Shown one piece after another: positions 1-6,364 of a DNA stretch of 13,169 nt. Location: contig JAJZFQ010000066.1 of assembly GCA_021805275.1 (NCBI GenBank), positions 1 through 13,169 on the forward strand, in the 5' to 3' direction. A model generated the notes under the pieces. It did not search any database and had not been told where the DNA came from. It saw nothing but the letters and a program-made list of their open reading frames with translations. Positions within the stretch are counted from its first letter, which is position 1; each line of letters begins with the position of its first letter. A program made the position numbers and the translations under genes. The stretch is from Pseudomonadota bacterium (lineage in GTDB: Bacteria > Pseudomonadota > Gammaproteobacteria > Steroidobacterales > Steroidobacteraceae).

Positions 1-1255
1 CGCGCGGGCCGATGCGCGCGAACGGCTCACCGGCCCGGCGGCGCTGCTCGGCGGGCACTCCCGGTCCATTGTCGCTCACGGCCAGATGCGCCAGCGCCCC
101 GTGCCGCTCGAGCCCGATTTCGATCCGCCCGCTGGCGGGCACGAACTTCAGCGCGTTCTCCACGAGATTGCTGATCAACTGGGCGAGCAGCTGGCGGTTG
201 CCTTCGACGAACACCCCCGCATCCGCATGTCCGGTGAGCGCAAGACCGCGCTCGCGCGCGACCGGCTCGAACAGTTCCACCAGTTCCCCCACCAGCGCCG
301 AGAGGTTCACCCGCGACACCGCCGCCAGCGGTGCGCCGGACTCCGCCAGCGCGATCTGCAGCAGCGTCGCGAGCGTGCGCTGCAGCCGATCGACCTCGCG
401 CAGCGCCGACTCGACCGGCTCGCGCAGTTCCGGTTGCAGGTCCGCCAGACGCAGCACCGCATCCATCCGTCCGCGCAACCGCTGCAGGGGCGCACGCAGA
501 TCGTGCGCAACACTGTCGAACGTCGCGCGCAGCGTGAGGGACTGCTCCTCGAGCCGATCCAGCACGCGATTGACCGACACGGCGAGCGCATCGAACTCAT
601 CGCGACTGCCGGCGACCGGCAGGCGCCGCGAGCGCTCCCCACTCATGATGCGCACGCAGGTCTCGGTCACCGCCCCGACCCTCCGGCTGAGGCGAAAGCT
701 GAAGGCGAACCCGGCGATTGCCGCCACCAGCACCGACAGCCCCATGCCCCAGAGCGTGGCGGTCTTGAAGGCCTGAGCGTAGCGCTCGTCCTGCGACATA
801 TCGGTGCCGACGAGCAGCCAGTCGCCGTTGGACAGCTGGCGTACCGCAGCACGCACCGGGTGCACGGAGCGCTGCCCGGGCTCGATCGACTCGATGCGAA
901 ACTCCGGCCAGCGCTCGCGCGGCGCGCCATCGAATGGCCAGTTGGTCACATTGCCCGCGATGCGCTTGAAGCGCGGACTGGCGAGCATGTACACCGAGCC
1001 GATGCGCCCCCAGCTGTCGATGCGCACGTTGATCTCGGCGGTCACGCCGTGCACGCCGCGCAATACGTACTGATCCTGCAGGCTGTTGAGCTCGGTGGTG
1101 ATGATCAGATCGACGTTGTCGCGCAGGATGCGCTGCGTGAGCAGGTACGTGGTGCCGAGGGTCACCCCGACGGCCATCGTGACCAGCAGCGTGTACCCCA
1201 TCGACATGCGGAATGCCGTGGTCTGGAACAGACCGCGGGGCCTTGGCCACCTCAT
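1..1255 (-). CDS. Sensor histidine kinase, C-terminal end cut by window edge
   Basis: Membrane sensor kinase, partner of the adjoining response regulator. The 418 codons visible run uninterrupted from an ATG at 1255 to the window edge. Visible parts: a first membrane segment at about residues 17-38, a periplasmic region of about 130 residues, a second membrane segment at about 168-190, a HAMP linker at about 190-240, and a HisKA H-box SVAHDLRAPLQ with phospho-accepting His251. The ATPase domain has an N-box LISNLVENALKF (Asn367) and a G1 box SDNGPGVP (Asp395). The G2 box and C-terminus lie beyond the edge. The start overlaps the regulator's stop as ATGA, so the pair is translationally coupled. 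The layout matches QseC/CusS-like kinases of the OmpR group, but the periplasmic part shows no motif that identifies a ligand. Class is certain; signal unknown. Confidence 0.93.
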   Translation of the reverse strand, partial: MRWPRPRGLFQTTAFRMSMGYTLLVTMAVGVTLGTTYLLTQRILRDNVDLIITTELNSLQDQYVLRGVHGVTAEINVRIDSWGRIGSVYMLASPRFKRIAGNVTNWPFDGAPRERWPEFRIESIEPGQRSVHPVRAAVRQLSNGDWLLVGTDMSQDERYAQAFKTATLWGMGLSVLVAAIAGFAFSFRLSRRVGAVTETCVRIMSGERSRRLPVAGSRDEFDALAVSVNRVLDRLEEQSLTLRATFDSVAHDLRAPLQRLRGRMDAVLRLADLQPELREPVESALREVDRLQRTLATLLQIALAESGAPLAAVSRVNLSALVGELVELFEPVARERGLALTGHADAGVFVEGNRQLLAQLISNLVENALKFVPASGRIEIGLERHGALAHLAVSDNGPGVPAEQRRRAGEPFARIGPR

Positions 1256-1929
1256 GGCTCTTCGCGCAGCACGTAGCCGGCACCGCGCACCGTGTGGATG
1301 AGCGGTCGATCCGAGCCACGATCGACGGCCTGGCGCAGGCGACTGATGTGCACATCGACCACGTTGCTCTGTGGATCGAAGTGCAGATCCCACACGCCCT
1401 CGAGCAGCATCATGCGGGTGACGACCTGTCCGGCCCGACGCATCAGAAACTCGAGTAGCTTCTGCTCGCGCGCGGTGAGATCGATCTCGCGCCCGCCGCG
1501 CATCACCTGCCGGGTCAGCAGGTCGAACTTCAGATCCGCGACCTCGAGGAGCGTGCTCTCGCTGGCGCGGGCCCGCCGGCGCAGCAGCGCCTCGATGCGC
1601 GCCAGCAGCTCATCGAACGCAAACGGCTTGGTCAGGTAATCATCGCCGCCGGCCTTCAGGCCGCGGATCCGATCATCGACGCTGCCGAGGGCGCTCAGCA
1701 CGAGCACCGGGGTGGCGAGCCCGGCGAGGCGCAGCTGACGGATGATCTCCAGCCCGTCGATCTTCGGCAGCATCCGATCGGTGATGATCAGGTCGAACTT
1801 GCCCGCGAGCGCCCGCTCGAGGCCTTCGCGCCCGCCGGCCGCGTGATCGATGACATAGCCGCTCTCGCGCAGTCCCTTGACGAGAAACTTCGCGGCCTCG
1901 ACATCGTCCTCGATGAGCAGGATGTGCAC
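1252..1929 (-). CDS. OmpR/PhoB-family response regulator
   Basis: DNA-binding response regulator of 225 residues, the full family length. The receiver domain (about 1-115) has the acidic pair Asp8/Asp9, phospho-acceptor Asp51 in IITDRMLP, a Ser79 switch position in VLVLSALG, and Lys101 in YLTKPF. A winged-helix effector domain follows (about 127-223), ending in the usual HTVRGAGYVL wing. The start is GTG at 1929: MHILLIEDD is the canonical beginning of this family, and no ATG gives a sensible alternative. Its stop overlaps the kinase start by 4 nt. It lies 98 nt downstream of phnN on the same strand, so read-through from the phnF-DUF1045-phnN transcript is possible, though a separate promoter in the gap is equally likely. 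The target genes cannot be read from the sequence. Confidence 0.95.
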   Translation of the reverse strand: MHILLIEDDVEAAKFLVKGLRESGYVIDHAAGGREGLERALAGKFDLIITDRMLPKIDGLEIIRQLRLAGLATPVLVLSALGSVDDRIRGLKAGGDDYLTKPFAFDELLARIEALLRRRARASESTLLEVADLKFDLLTRQVMRGGREIDLTAREQKLLEFLMRRAGQVVTRMMLLEGVWDLHFDPQSNVVDVHISRLRQAVDRGSDRPLIHTVRGAGYVLREEP

Positions 1930-2027
1930 GGGCCGGTAGCGTACCTGAGCGCGTGGCGAAGCGCAGCGGTCCGCAGCACCGGTGCCCCGGCGCCGCTCAG
2001 CGCGCCCCGCGGGACCGCGGCGGCGGC

Positions 2028-2576
2028 CTAGGGCTCGAGCAGCTCGATCAGGAGCCGGCCGGCCTGCTCCGCGGTCCCCTCGTTGCGAATCACGGCATCG
2101 ACACCGACCACGGGCAACAGCGCGCTGCGGCTCAGCCGCGACTCGATCACCTCCGGCATCTCCCGGCCGCGCGCCAGCAACCGCTGCCGCAGCAGCTTCA
2201 GTTCGGCCGTAATCTGCACCACGAATATGTCCGGGTAGCGTCGCCGCGCCTCGTAGAGCGCCGCACGCGAACCGTTGACGAGCACGCTGGCGCCGCTGTC
2301 GAGCGGCCGCAACGCTTCACGGCGAATGCCGTAGCGCAACCCATGCGCGTCCCAGTGAAGCGCGAATGCCCCGGCGCGCAGCAACCGCGCGAACTCCGCC
2401 GGCGTCACCGCCTCGTTCAACTCACTCGCATCGTCTGCCGATCGCGTGATCGTGCGCCGCGCGACGTGCAGCCGCTCTGGCCGCGGTTGATGCGTCACCA
2501 GCCAGCGCAGCACCGTGTCCTTGCCCGCGCCCGACGGACCGATCAGATAGACGAGTCGCCCCCCGGGGCCCGTCAC
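2028..2576 (-). CDS. phnN: Ribose 1,5-bisphosphate phosphokinase PhnN
   Basis: Cytosolic kinase that phosphorylates ribose 1,5-bisphosphate with ATP to give PRPP, the last step by which the ribose left from C-P lyase is recycled. The 182-residue product is close to the family's usual 185 or so. It opens with a guanylate-kinase-like P-loop, GPSGAGKDT at residues 13-21, followed by the basic patch VARRTITRSADD and a HWDAHGLRYGI segment typical of PhnN. I chose GTG at 2576 because it overlaps the preceding stop as GTGA and places the P-loop ten or so residues in, as in homologues. The frame stays open upstream to 2918, but that stretch lies inside the DUF1045 gene and its translation is low-complexity Arg/Ala. 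It is the third gene of the minus-strand phnF-DUF1045-phnN unit. Confidence 0.95.
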   Translation of the reverse strand: MTGPGGRLVYLIGPSGAGKDTVLRWLVTHQPRPERLHVARRTITRSADDASELNEAVTPAEFARLLRAGAFALHWDAHGLRYGIRREALRPLDSGASVLVNGSRAALYEARRRYPDIFVVQITAELKLLRQRLLARGREMPEVIESRLSRSALLPVVGVDAVIRNEGTAEQAGRLLIELLEP

Positions 2577-3325
2577 GATCCGCTCGCTCCACCGCCCCCG
2601 AGCGGTACGCGAGCGACCCGTCGCAGCGGGGCGGCGGGCTGCGGCTGCGCGAAGAGCGACAGCGCATCGACGTGCACCGGCTGCGGCAAGGGATCGAAAG
2701 TCGCGGCCGCCGCGGCCTGCAGCTCGGCACGCTGGGCCGCAGAGAGCGGCTCGAGCCGCTCCGTCAACGTCATGTGAAAGTGAAATTCCTCGAGCACGTA
2801 CGGATACCCCCAGGCGCGCAGATACTGCTGCTGACGCAGACTCAATCCTCGGGCGCTGTAGCGCTCGAGCTCGGCCGCCGTGAGGGGCGCAGCCGTCGGC
2901 TGCAACCGCACGACGCATGCGTCCGCCAAGGCCTGCAGCGCGGCGCAGGGGTGCACCGGCTGCAGGGCGAGGAAGCCCTCAGGACTGCCCAGACGCAGCG
3001 GCGGCAGATCGAACGGGGCGATCTCCGCCGCCAGCATCCTCAAGACGCTCAGCACGTCCGCCGCAGAGCATCCTGGCGCCAGGCGCCACGGCGCGCGCAG
3101 CGTCCCGTGCCAGCCGTACCGGCGCGGCGCGGCCGTCACCCACGACCAGGTCTGTGCGCTCCAGCCGGCGATGCGCGGCGCCGGTCCGCAGGCCCCGCCA
3201 TCGACATCGCGCCCGAGCCAGCCGGCGCCGGCGCGGGCCCACGGCGCCTGCGGCGGCGGTGAGAAATACACCGCCCACCGATAAGCCCCTGCCATGACCG
3301 CTGCGCGCTCCTCGGCGTCACTCAT
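2573..3325 (-). CDS. DUF1045 phosphonate-operon protein, predicted 2H phosphoesterase
   Basis: Product of 250 residues belonging to the DUF1045 family found in C-P lyase operons and assigned to the 2H phosphoesterase superfamily. Both catalytic signatures are visible: H73-G-T75 in RYGWHGTLRAPW and H184-M-T186 in EFHFHMTLTERL. This spacing is as expected for the two-fold H-x-T/S active site. 2H enzymes open cyclic phosphates, and in this locus the product of PhnJ is a 1,2-cyclic phosphate of ribose. With no phnP seen, the inferred role is the PhnP step (cyclic phosphate to ribose 1,5-bisphosphate), directly ahead of PhnN. The ATG at 3325 overlaps the phnF stop (ATGAGTGA) and has AAGG upstream. 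An internal ATG at 3295 starts MAGAYRWAVYFSP, closer to the usual family N-terminus, and may be the true start. Family assignment is firm, reaction inferred. Confidence 0.9.
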   Translation of the reverse strand: MSDAEERAAVMAGAYRWAVYFSPPPQAPWARAGAGWLGRDVDGGACGPAPRIAGWSAQTWSWVTAAPRRYGWHGTLRAPWRLAPGCSAADVLSVLRMLAAEIAPFDLPPLRLGSPEGFLALQPVHPCAALQALADACVVRLQPTAAPLTAAELERYSARGLSLRQQQYLRAWGYPYVLEEFHFHMTLTERLEPLSAAQRAELQAAAAATFDPLPQPVHVDALSLFAQPQPAAPLRRVARVPLGGGGASGS

Positions 3326-4070
3326 CAGCCTTCACCCGAAGCCCGACGCGATCACCCGCAAAATAGGCCAGCGCATATTCGATCGGCCGCCGCTCGAGAT
3401 CCTCATTGAGGCTCTCGACCCGCAGCACCGGACGGCACGTCGCCTGACGCAGCAGCACCGCGATCTGCTCGGCCGGCAGCACCGCACTGATTCGGCTGTC
3501 GCGCCGGAGGTAATCGATCACCCCGCACTCGGCGAACGCCTGCGTGATGGAGCCGCAGCGCCTGATCCGCTCATCCAGTCCCATGAAGCGCGGCAGCGGA
3601 AAGAATCGCTCGCTCACATGCAGCACGCGCCGCCGGGCTTCACCGAGGGTCTGCACGCGCAGAACCGGCTGGCGGGGCGCGATCTGCAGCGCCCGCGCCA
3701 CCTGCACCGGCGCGCGCATGCGCACCGCATCGAGCACGCGCAGCGTGCCGCGAACACCCGCCTGCTGCAGACTCATGGACTGGCGTGTCCGTCTTCCCAA
3801 CATCAACTCCAGCGCGAACTCCTGCACGTACGTGCCGCTGCCCTGCACGACCCGCACGACACCACGGGCCGCGAGCTCCGCGATCGCCCGTCGCACGGTG
3901 TGCCGATTGACGCTGAAGCGCTCCGCCAGCTCGCTGGCCGCCGGTAAACGCGCGCCCGGGGGATAGGCTCCAACGCGAATGTTCCGCGTCACTTCCCCGG
4001 CGACGCGCGACCAGGCGCAACCGCGCCGCAGCGCGCTGCGAAATTCAGATCCGCCGATCACTGCTGTCAT
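3318..4070 (-). CDS. phnF: GntR/HutC-family phosphonate regulator PhnF
   Basis: Transcriptional repressor of the phn genes, 250 residues. The N-terminal winged helix-turn-helix spans about residues 20-82, with LPAASELAERF, a recognition helix SVNRHTVRRAIAEL and the wing GSGTYV. The remainder (about 100-245) is a UTRA effector domain ending in the typical AYFAGDRVGLRV strand, which in this subfamily binds a small ligand that releases DNA. Divergent placement against phnG across 74 bp, with a GTnTAnAC operator between, fits autoregulation and control of both operons. There is no purine-rich ribosome site ahead of the ATG (it is preceded by TTTACCTTTT), so initiation may be weak or near-leaderless. 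Its last codons overlap the DUF1045 start. Other HutC-type regulators look similar; context makes PhnF the clear choice. Confidence 0.93.
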   Translation of the reverse strand: MTAVIGGSEFRSALRRGCAWSRVAGEVTRNIRVGAYPPGARLPAASELAERFSVNRHTVRRAIAELAARGVVRVVQGSGTYVQEFALELMLGRRTRQSMSLQQAGVRGTLRVLDAVRMRAPVQVARALQIAPRQPVLRVQTLGEARRRVLHVSERFFPLPRFMGLDERIRRCGSITQAFAECGVIDYLRRDSRISAVLPAEQIAVLLRQATCRPVLRVESLNEDLERRPIEYALAYFAGDRVGLRVKADE

Positions 4071-4081
4071 AAAAGGTAAAC
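4064..4081 (+). promoter_or_regulatory. Possible Pho-box half-site
   Basis: CTGTCATAAAA at 4064-4074 matches the first 7-mer and the A/T spacer of the enterobacterial PhoB box (CTGTCAT-AnAn-CTGTCAC). The second 7-mer, GGTAAAC at 4075-4081, matches poorly. It points toward phnG but overlaps the phnF start codon on the other strand, so part of the match is constrained by coding. Weak candidate only. Confidence 0.2.
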
Positions 4082-4144
4082 ACGCTGGTCCTAAGCTGCC
4101 GCTGTAGCTCTGAAGTTGTCTATACCACCATTGATAGCACCGAC
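4071..4144. promoter_or_regulatory. Divergent phnF / phnG promoter region
   Basis: This 74-bp gap separates the two divergent operons and is more A/T-rich than its surroundings. It must carry promoters for both phnF (minus) and phnG (plus). The best -10-like sequences overlap each other: TATACC at 4121-4126 on plus and TATAGA on minus (complement of 4119-4124). No convincing -35 element sits at the right distance for either. The two -10 candidates fall on the operator candidate, so a bound repressor would block both directions. Neither phnF nor phnG has a clear Shine-Dalgarno. Confidence 0.6.
4116..4127. promoter_or_regulatory. phnF operator: Candidate PhnF operator
   Basis: The core GTCTATAC (4118-4125) fits the HutC-subfamily operator consensus GTnTAnAC at all six fixed positions. 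Read on the minus strand the 12-mer is TGGTATAGACAA, one base away from the palindrome TGGTATAGACCA that I recall as the mycobacterial PhnF site. It ends 17 bp before the phnG ATG and overlaps the best -10 candidates on both strands. A degenerate copy, GTAAACAC (5 of 6 fixed positions), lies at 4076-4083, 42 bp away. Confidence 0.6.
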
Positions 4145-4657
4145 ATGTTGCAAGACGATGGCATCGCTGCAGTGCTCACCGCCCCGTCGCGCCAGGCCTG
4201 GATGCGCTTACTCAGCCGTGCCCCGCTGCAGATGCTCGAGGCGAACCTCGCTGATCTTGCCGGTGCGCAGCCCCGTTGGCTGCGCCGTCCGGAATCTGGA
4301 CTGGTGATGGTCCGGGGCCGAATCGGCGGCAACGGCGAGCGCTTCAACCTTGGCGAAGTCACCGTCACCCGCTGCGCCCTGCGAACGGACCCCGAGCGCG
4401 TGCGCTGCGACCACGTCGGTGTCGCCTACATTCTCGGGCGCTCGGCACGCCACGCCGAACTGGCGGCCACGGCCGATGCTCTGCTGCAGGATCCGCTCGG
4501 CCGAGCGCGGCTGCCGGCGGACCTGCTCACTCGCATCGCCGAGTGGTTGGCCGAACAGCAGGCGGCACAGGCAGAGAAGGCCCGTGCGACGCGGGTCGAG
4601 TTCTTCACCGTGGCGCGCGAGAGTGCCGGTGAACCCACCGAGCCGCAGCCGTCATGA
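4145..4657 (+). CDS. phnG: C-P lyase core subunit PhnG
   Basis: Small subunit of the cytosolic PhnG2H2I2J2 core complex; with PhnH and PhnL it supports PhnI in forming the 5'-triphosphoribosyl phosphonate. The product has 170 residues, slightly above the usual 150 or so. Family features include RQAWMRLLSRAP near the N-terminus, SGLVMVRGRIGGNGERFNLG in the middle and the conserved EVTVTRC and GVAYILGR stretches. The extra length is a hydrophilic C-terminal tail, TVARESAGEPTEPQPS. The only ATG that covers the N-terminal helix is 4145; a GTG at 4172 is a possible shorter start. Neither has a good ribosome site. It is first in the plus-strand operon, 17 bp past the candidate operator, and overlaps phnH by 4 nt (ATGA). 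Confidence 0.94.
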   Translation: MLQDDGIAAVLTAPSRQAWMRLLSRAPLQMLEANLADLAGAQPRWLRRPESGLVMVRGRIGGNGERFNLGEVTVTRCALRTDPERVRCDHVGVAYILGRSARHAELAATADALLQDPLGRARLPADLLTRIAEWLAEQQAAQAEKARATRVEFFTVARESAGEPTEPQPS

Positions 4658-5271
4658 ACGCCGTGGCCGGCGGCACACCGCTCGATCTGCACGCGGTGGA
4701 ACCGGGGTTCAGCGATCCACCGCTCGCCAGTCAGGCGGTGTTTCGCGCGGTATTGAATGCGTTCGCCCGACCCGGGCAAATACAGCGGGTCCCGAGCGAC
4801 GCGCAGCACCCGAGCGGGGCAGCGCCTGCGGCGGCAGCGCTGCTGCTTGCGTTGCTCGATCCGGATTGCACGTTGTGGCTCGCGCCGCGATTGGCGCACG
4901 GCTCAGCGGCCGACTGGCTGCGCTTTCACACCGGCTGTCGCATCGTGAGTGAACTGCGCGAGGCCCAATTCCTCTGGAGCGACGCCGACCAGATGCCACC
5001 GCTCGAACAACTGCCCGCCGGCAGCGAGTTCGAGCCGGAGACCGCCGCGACCTGCGTCATTCAGGTGCACGCACTCGAGGACACCGCAGGCTGGCGGCTG
5101 CATGGGCCGGGAATCGAGCAGACGCAGCCTCTGACGGTGCGCGGCCTGGGCGAGGCGTTCCTCACGCAATGGCGAGCCAACCATGCGGCGTTTCCGCGCG
5201 GCATCGATCTGCTGCTGTGTGCAGGCGAGCGCGTGGCGGGACTGGCGCGCACGACGAGCATCGAGGGCTGA
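4654..5271 (+). CDS. phnH: C-P lyase core subunit PhnH
   Basis: Core-complex subunit of 205 residues (family usually about 190-200), with the fold of PLP-dependent transferases but no cofactor. It is needed with PhnG, PhnI and PhnL for ribosyl-phosphonate formation. Recognisable stretches are the N-terminal GFSDPPLASQAVFRAVLNAFARPG, which I name by its parts GFSDP and FRAVLNAFARPG, then ALLLALLDPDCTLWL, FHTGCRI and the C-terminal PRGIDLLLCAGERVAGLARTT. The ATG overlaps the phnG stop by 4 nt. The stop lies 4 nt before the phnI ATG, the only non-overlapping junction between phnG and phnM. Confidence 0.95.
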   Translation: MNAVAGGTPLDLHAVEPGFSDPPLASQAVFRAVLNAFARPGQIQRVPSDAQHPSGAAPAAAALLLALLDPDCTLWLAPRLAHGSAADWLRFHTGCRIVSELREAQFLWSDADQMPPLEQLPAGSEFEPETAATCVIQVHALEDTAGWRLHGPGIEQTQPLTVRGLGEAFLTQWRANHAAFPRGIDLLLCAGERVAGLARTTSIEG

Positions 5272-5275
5272 ACGG

Positions 5276-6364
5276 ATGTACGTTGCCGTCAAGGGCGGAG
5301 AAGTCGCGATCGAGAATAGCCAGGCGTTGCTCGCCGAGTTTCGCCGTGGCGATCCAGCGCTGCCGGAGCTCTCCAGCGCGCAGATTCAGGCCCAGCTGCG
5401 CCTCGCGGTCGACAGAGTCATGACGGAGGGCTCCCTGTACGATCCGGAGCTGGCCGCATTGGCGCTGAAACAGGCCGCCGGCGACATCGTGGAAGCCATC
5501 TTCCTGCTGCGCGCCTACCGCACGACGCTGCCGCGGTTCGGCTACAGCGTTCCGCTCGAGACGACGCGGATGCGTCTGTGGCGACGCATCTCGGCCACCT
5601 TCAAGGATCTGCCGGGCGGACAGATTCTCGGCCCGACCTACGACTACACCCAACGACTGCTGGATTTTGCGCTGCTGGCCGGAACACCCGTGCCTCCCGC
5701 GCCGCGGACACCCGCACCGGCGGCCACGGGCAATCGCCCGGGCGTCCTTGACCTGCTCGATCGCGAAGGGCTCATCGAGCCGCAGCCGATCTCTGCCGCG
5801 GATCCCGAGCCGTTCGATCTGACTCGTGAACCGGTGCGCTTTCCGGCCGCGCGAACCGCTCGCCTGCAGAACCTGGCACGGGCCGACGAAGGCTTTCTGC
5901 TTGCGCTGGCCTACTCCTCCCAACGCGGCTATGCACACACGCATCCCTTTGCCGGAGAGGTGCGCTTCGGGAGCGTCGAGCTGGAAGTGATCCCGGAGGA
6001 ACTCGACTTCCCGGTGTCGATCGGCGATGTGGCGCTCACCGAGTGCCAGATGATCAATCAGTTCTCCGGCAGCGCACGGCAACCACCGCAATTTACTCGC
6101 GGCTACGGGCTCGCCTTCGGACACAGCGAGCGCAAAGCGATGGCGATGAGTCTGGTCGACCGAGCGCTGCGCGCGCCGGAGCTCGGGGAGGCGATCGACT
6201 CGCCCGCGCAGATGGAGGAGTTCGTGCTCTCGCACAGCGACAATCTGGAGGCCTCCGGTTTCGTTCAGCATCTGAAGTTGCCGCATTACGTCGACTTCCA
6301 ATCCGAACTCGAACTGGTGCGCCGCATGCGTGCGGCGGGCAGCGTGCAGCAGAGTGAGCCATGA
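5276..6364 (+). CDS. phnI: C-P lyase core subunit PhnI (nucleosidase)
   Basis: Catalytic subunit that displaces the purine of ATP or GTP by a phosphonate to give 5-triphosphoribosyl 1-phosphonate. At 362 residues it is normal length. Conserved blocks: MYVAVKGGEVAIENSQ at the start, DLPGGQILGPTYDYTQRLLD, LLALAYSSQRGYAHTHPFAGE, the acidic/Cys stretch ALTECQMINQF, FTRGYGLAFGHSERKAMAM and LKLPHYVDFQ near the end. Residues 136-156 form a Pro/Ala-rich linker between two domains, a place where the family varies freely. I chose the ATG at 5276 over the upstream in-frame ATG at 5183 because the extra residues lie inside phnH, the family begins MYVAVKGG, and GAGGG sits 8 nt upstream. Its stop overlaps the phnJ start by 4 nt. 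Confidence 0.96.
   Translation: MYVAVKGGEVAIENSQALLAEFRRGDPALPELSSAQIQAQLRLAVDRVMTEGSLYDPELAALALKQAAGDIVEAIFLLRAYRTTLPRFGYSVPLETTRMRLWRRISATFKDLPGGQILGPTYDYTQRLLDFALLAGTPVPPAPRTPAPAATGNRPGVLDLLDREGLIEPQPISAADPEPFDLTREPVRFPAARTARLQNLARADEGFLLALAYSSQRGYAHTHPFAGEVRFGSVELEVIPEELDFPVSIGDVALTECQMINQFSGSARQPPQFTRGYGLAFGHSERKAMAMSLVDRALRAPELGEAIDSPAQMEEFVLSHSDNLEASGFVQHLKLPHYVDFQSELELVRRMRAAGSVQQSEP

Noticed and set aside
86..1276. Long plus-strand open frame (396 codons)
   Set aside because: It lies opposite the histidine kinase, whose H, N and G1 boxes are read on the minus strand. The plus translation is Arg/His/Gln-rich with no domain, a usual high-GC shadow.
597..1355. Minus-strand frame of 252 codons overlapping the kinase
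   Set aside because: It is in a different frame from the kinase motifs and is repetitive Arg/Ala/His; the kinase frame is open across the whole stretch.
2007..2020. Hairpin CCGCG/CGCGG between phnN and the response regulator as a terminator
   Set aside because: Only five base pairs and no T-run on either strand in a G/C-rich context; it cannot be separated from background.
2577..2918. N-terminal extension of PhnN in the same open frame
   Set aside because: It lies within the DUF1045 gene, has low-complexity sequence, and the GTGA overlap at 2573-2576 gives a normal-length PhnN.
5681..5743. Pro/Ala-rich stretch in PhnI as an insertion or frameshift
   Set aside because: The reading frame is intact, conserved blocks resume after it, and the family is variable at this interdomain linker.
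5162..6301. Minus-strand open frame of 379 codons
   Set aside because: It is antisense to phnI, which is fully supported by conserved blocks. The antisense product has no recognisable features.
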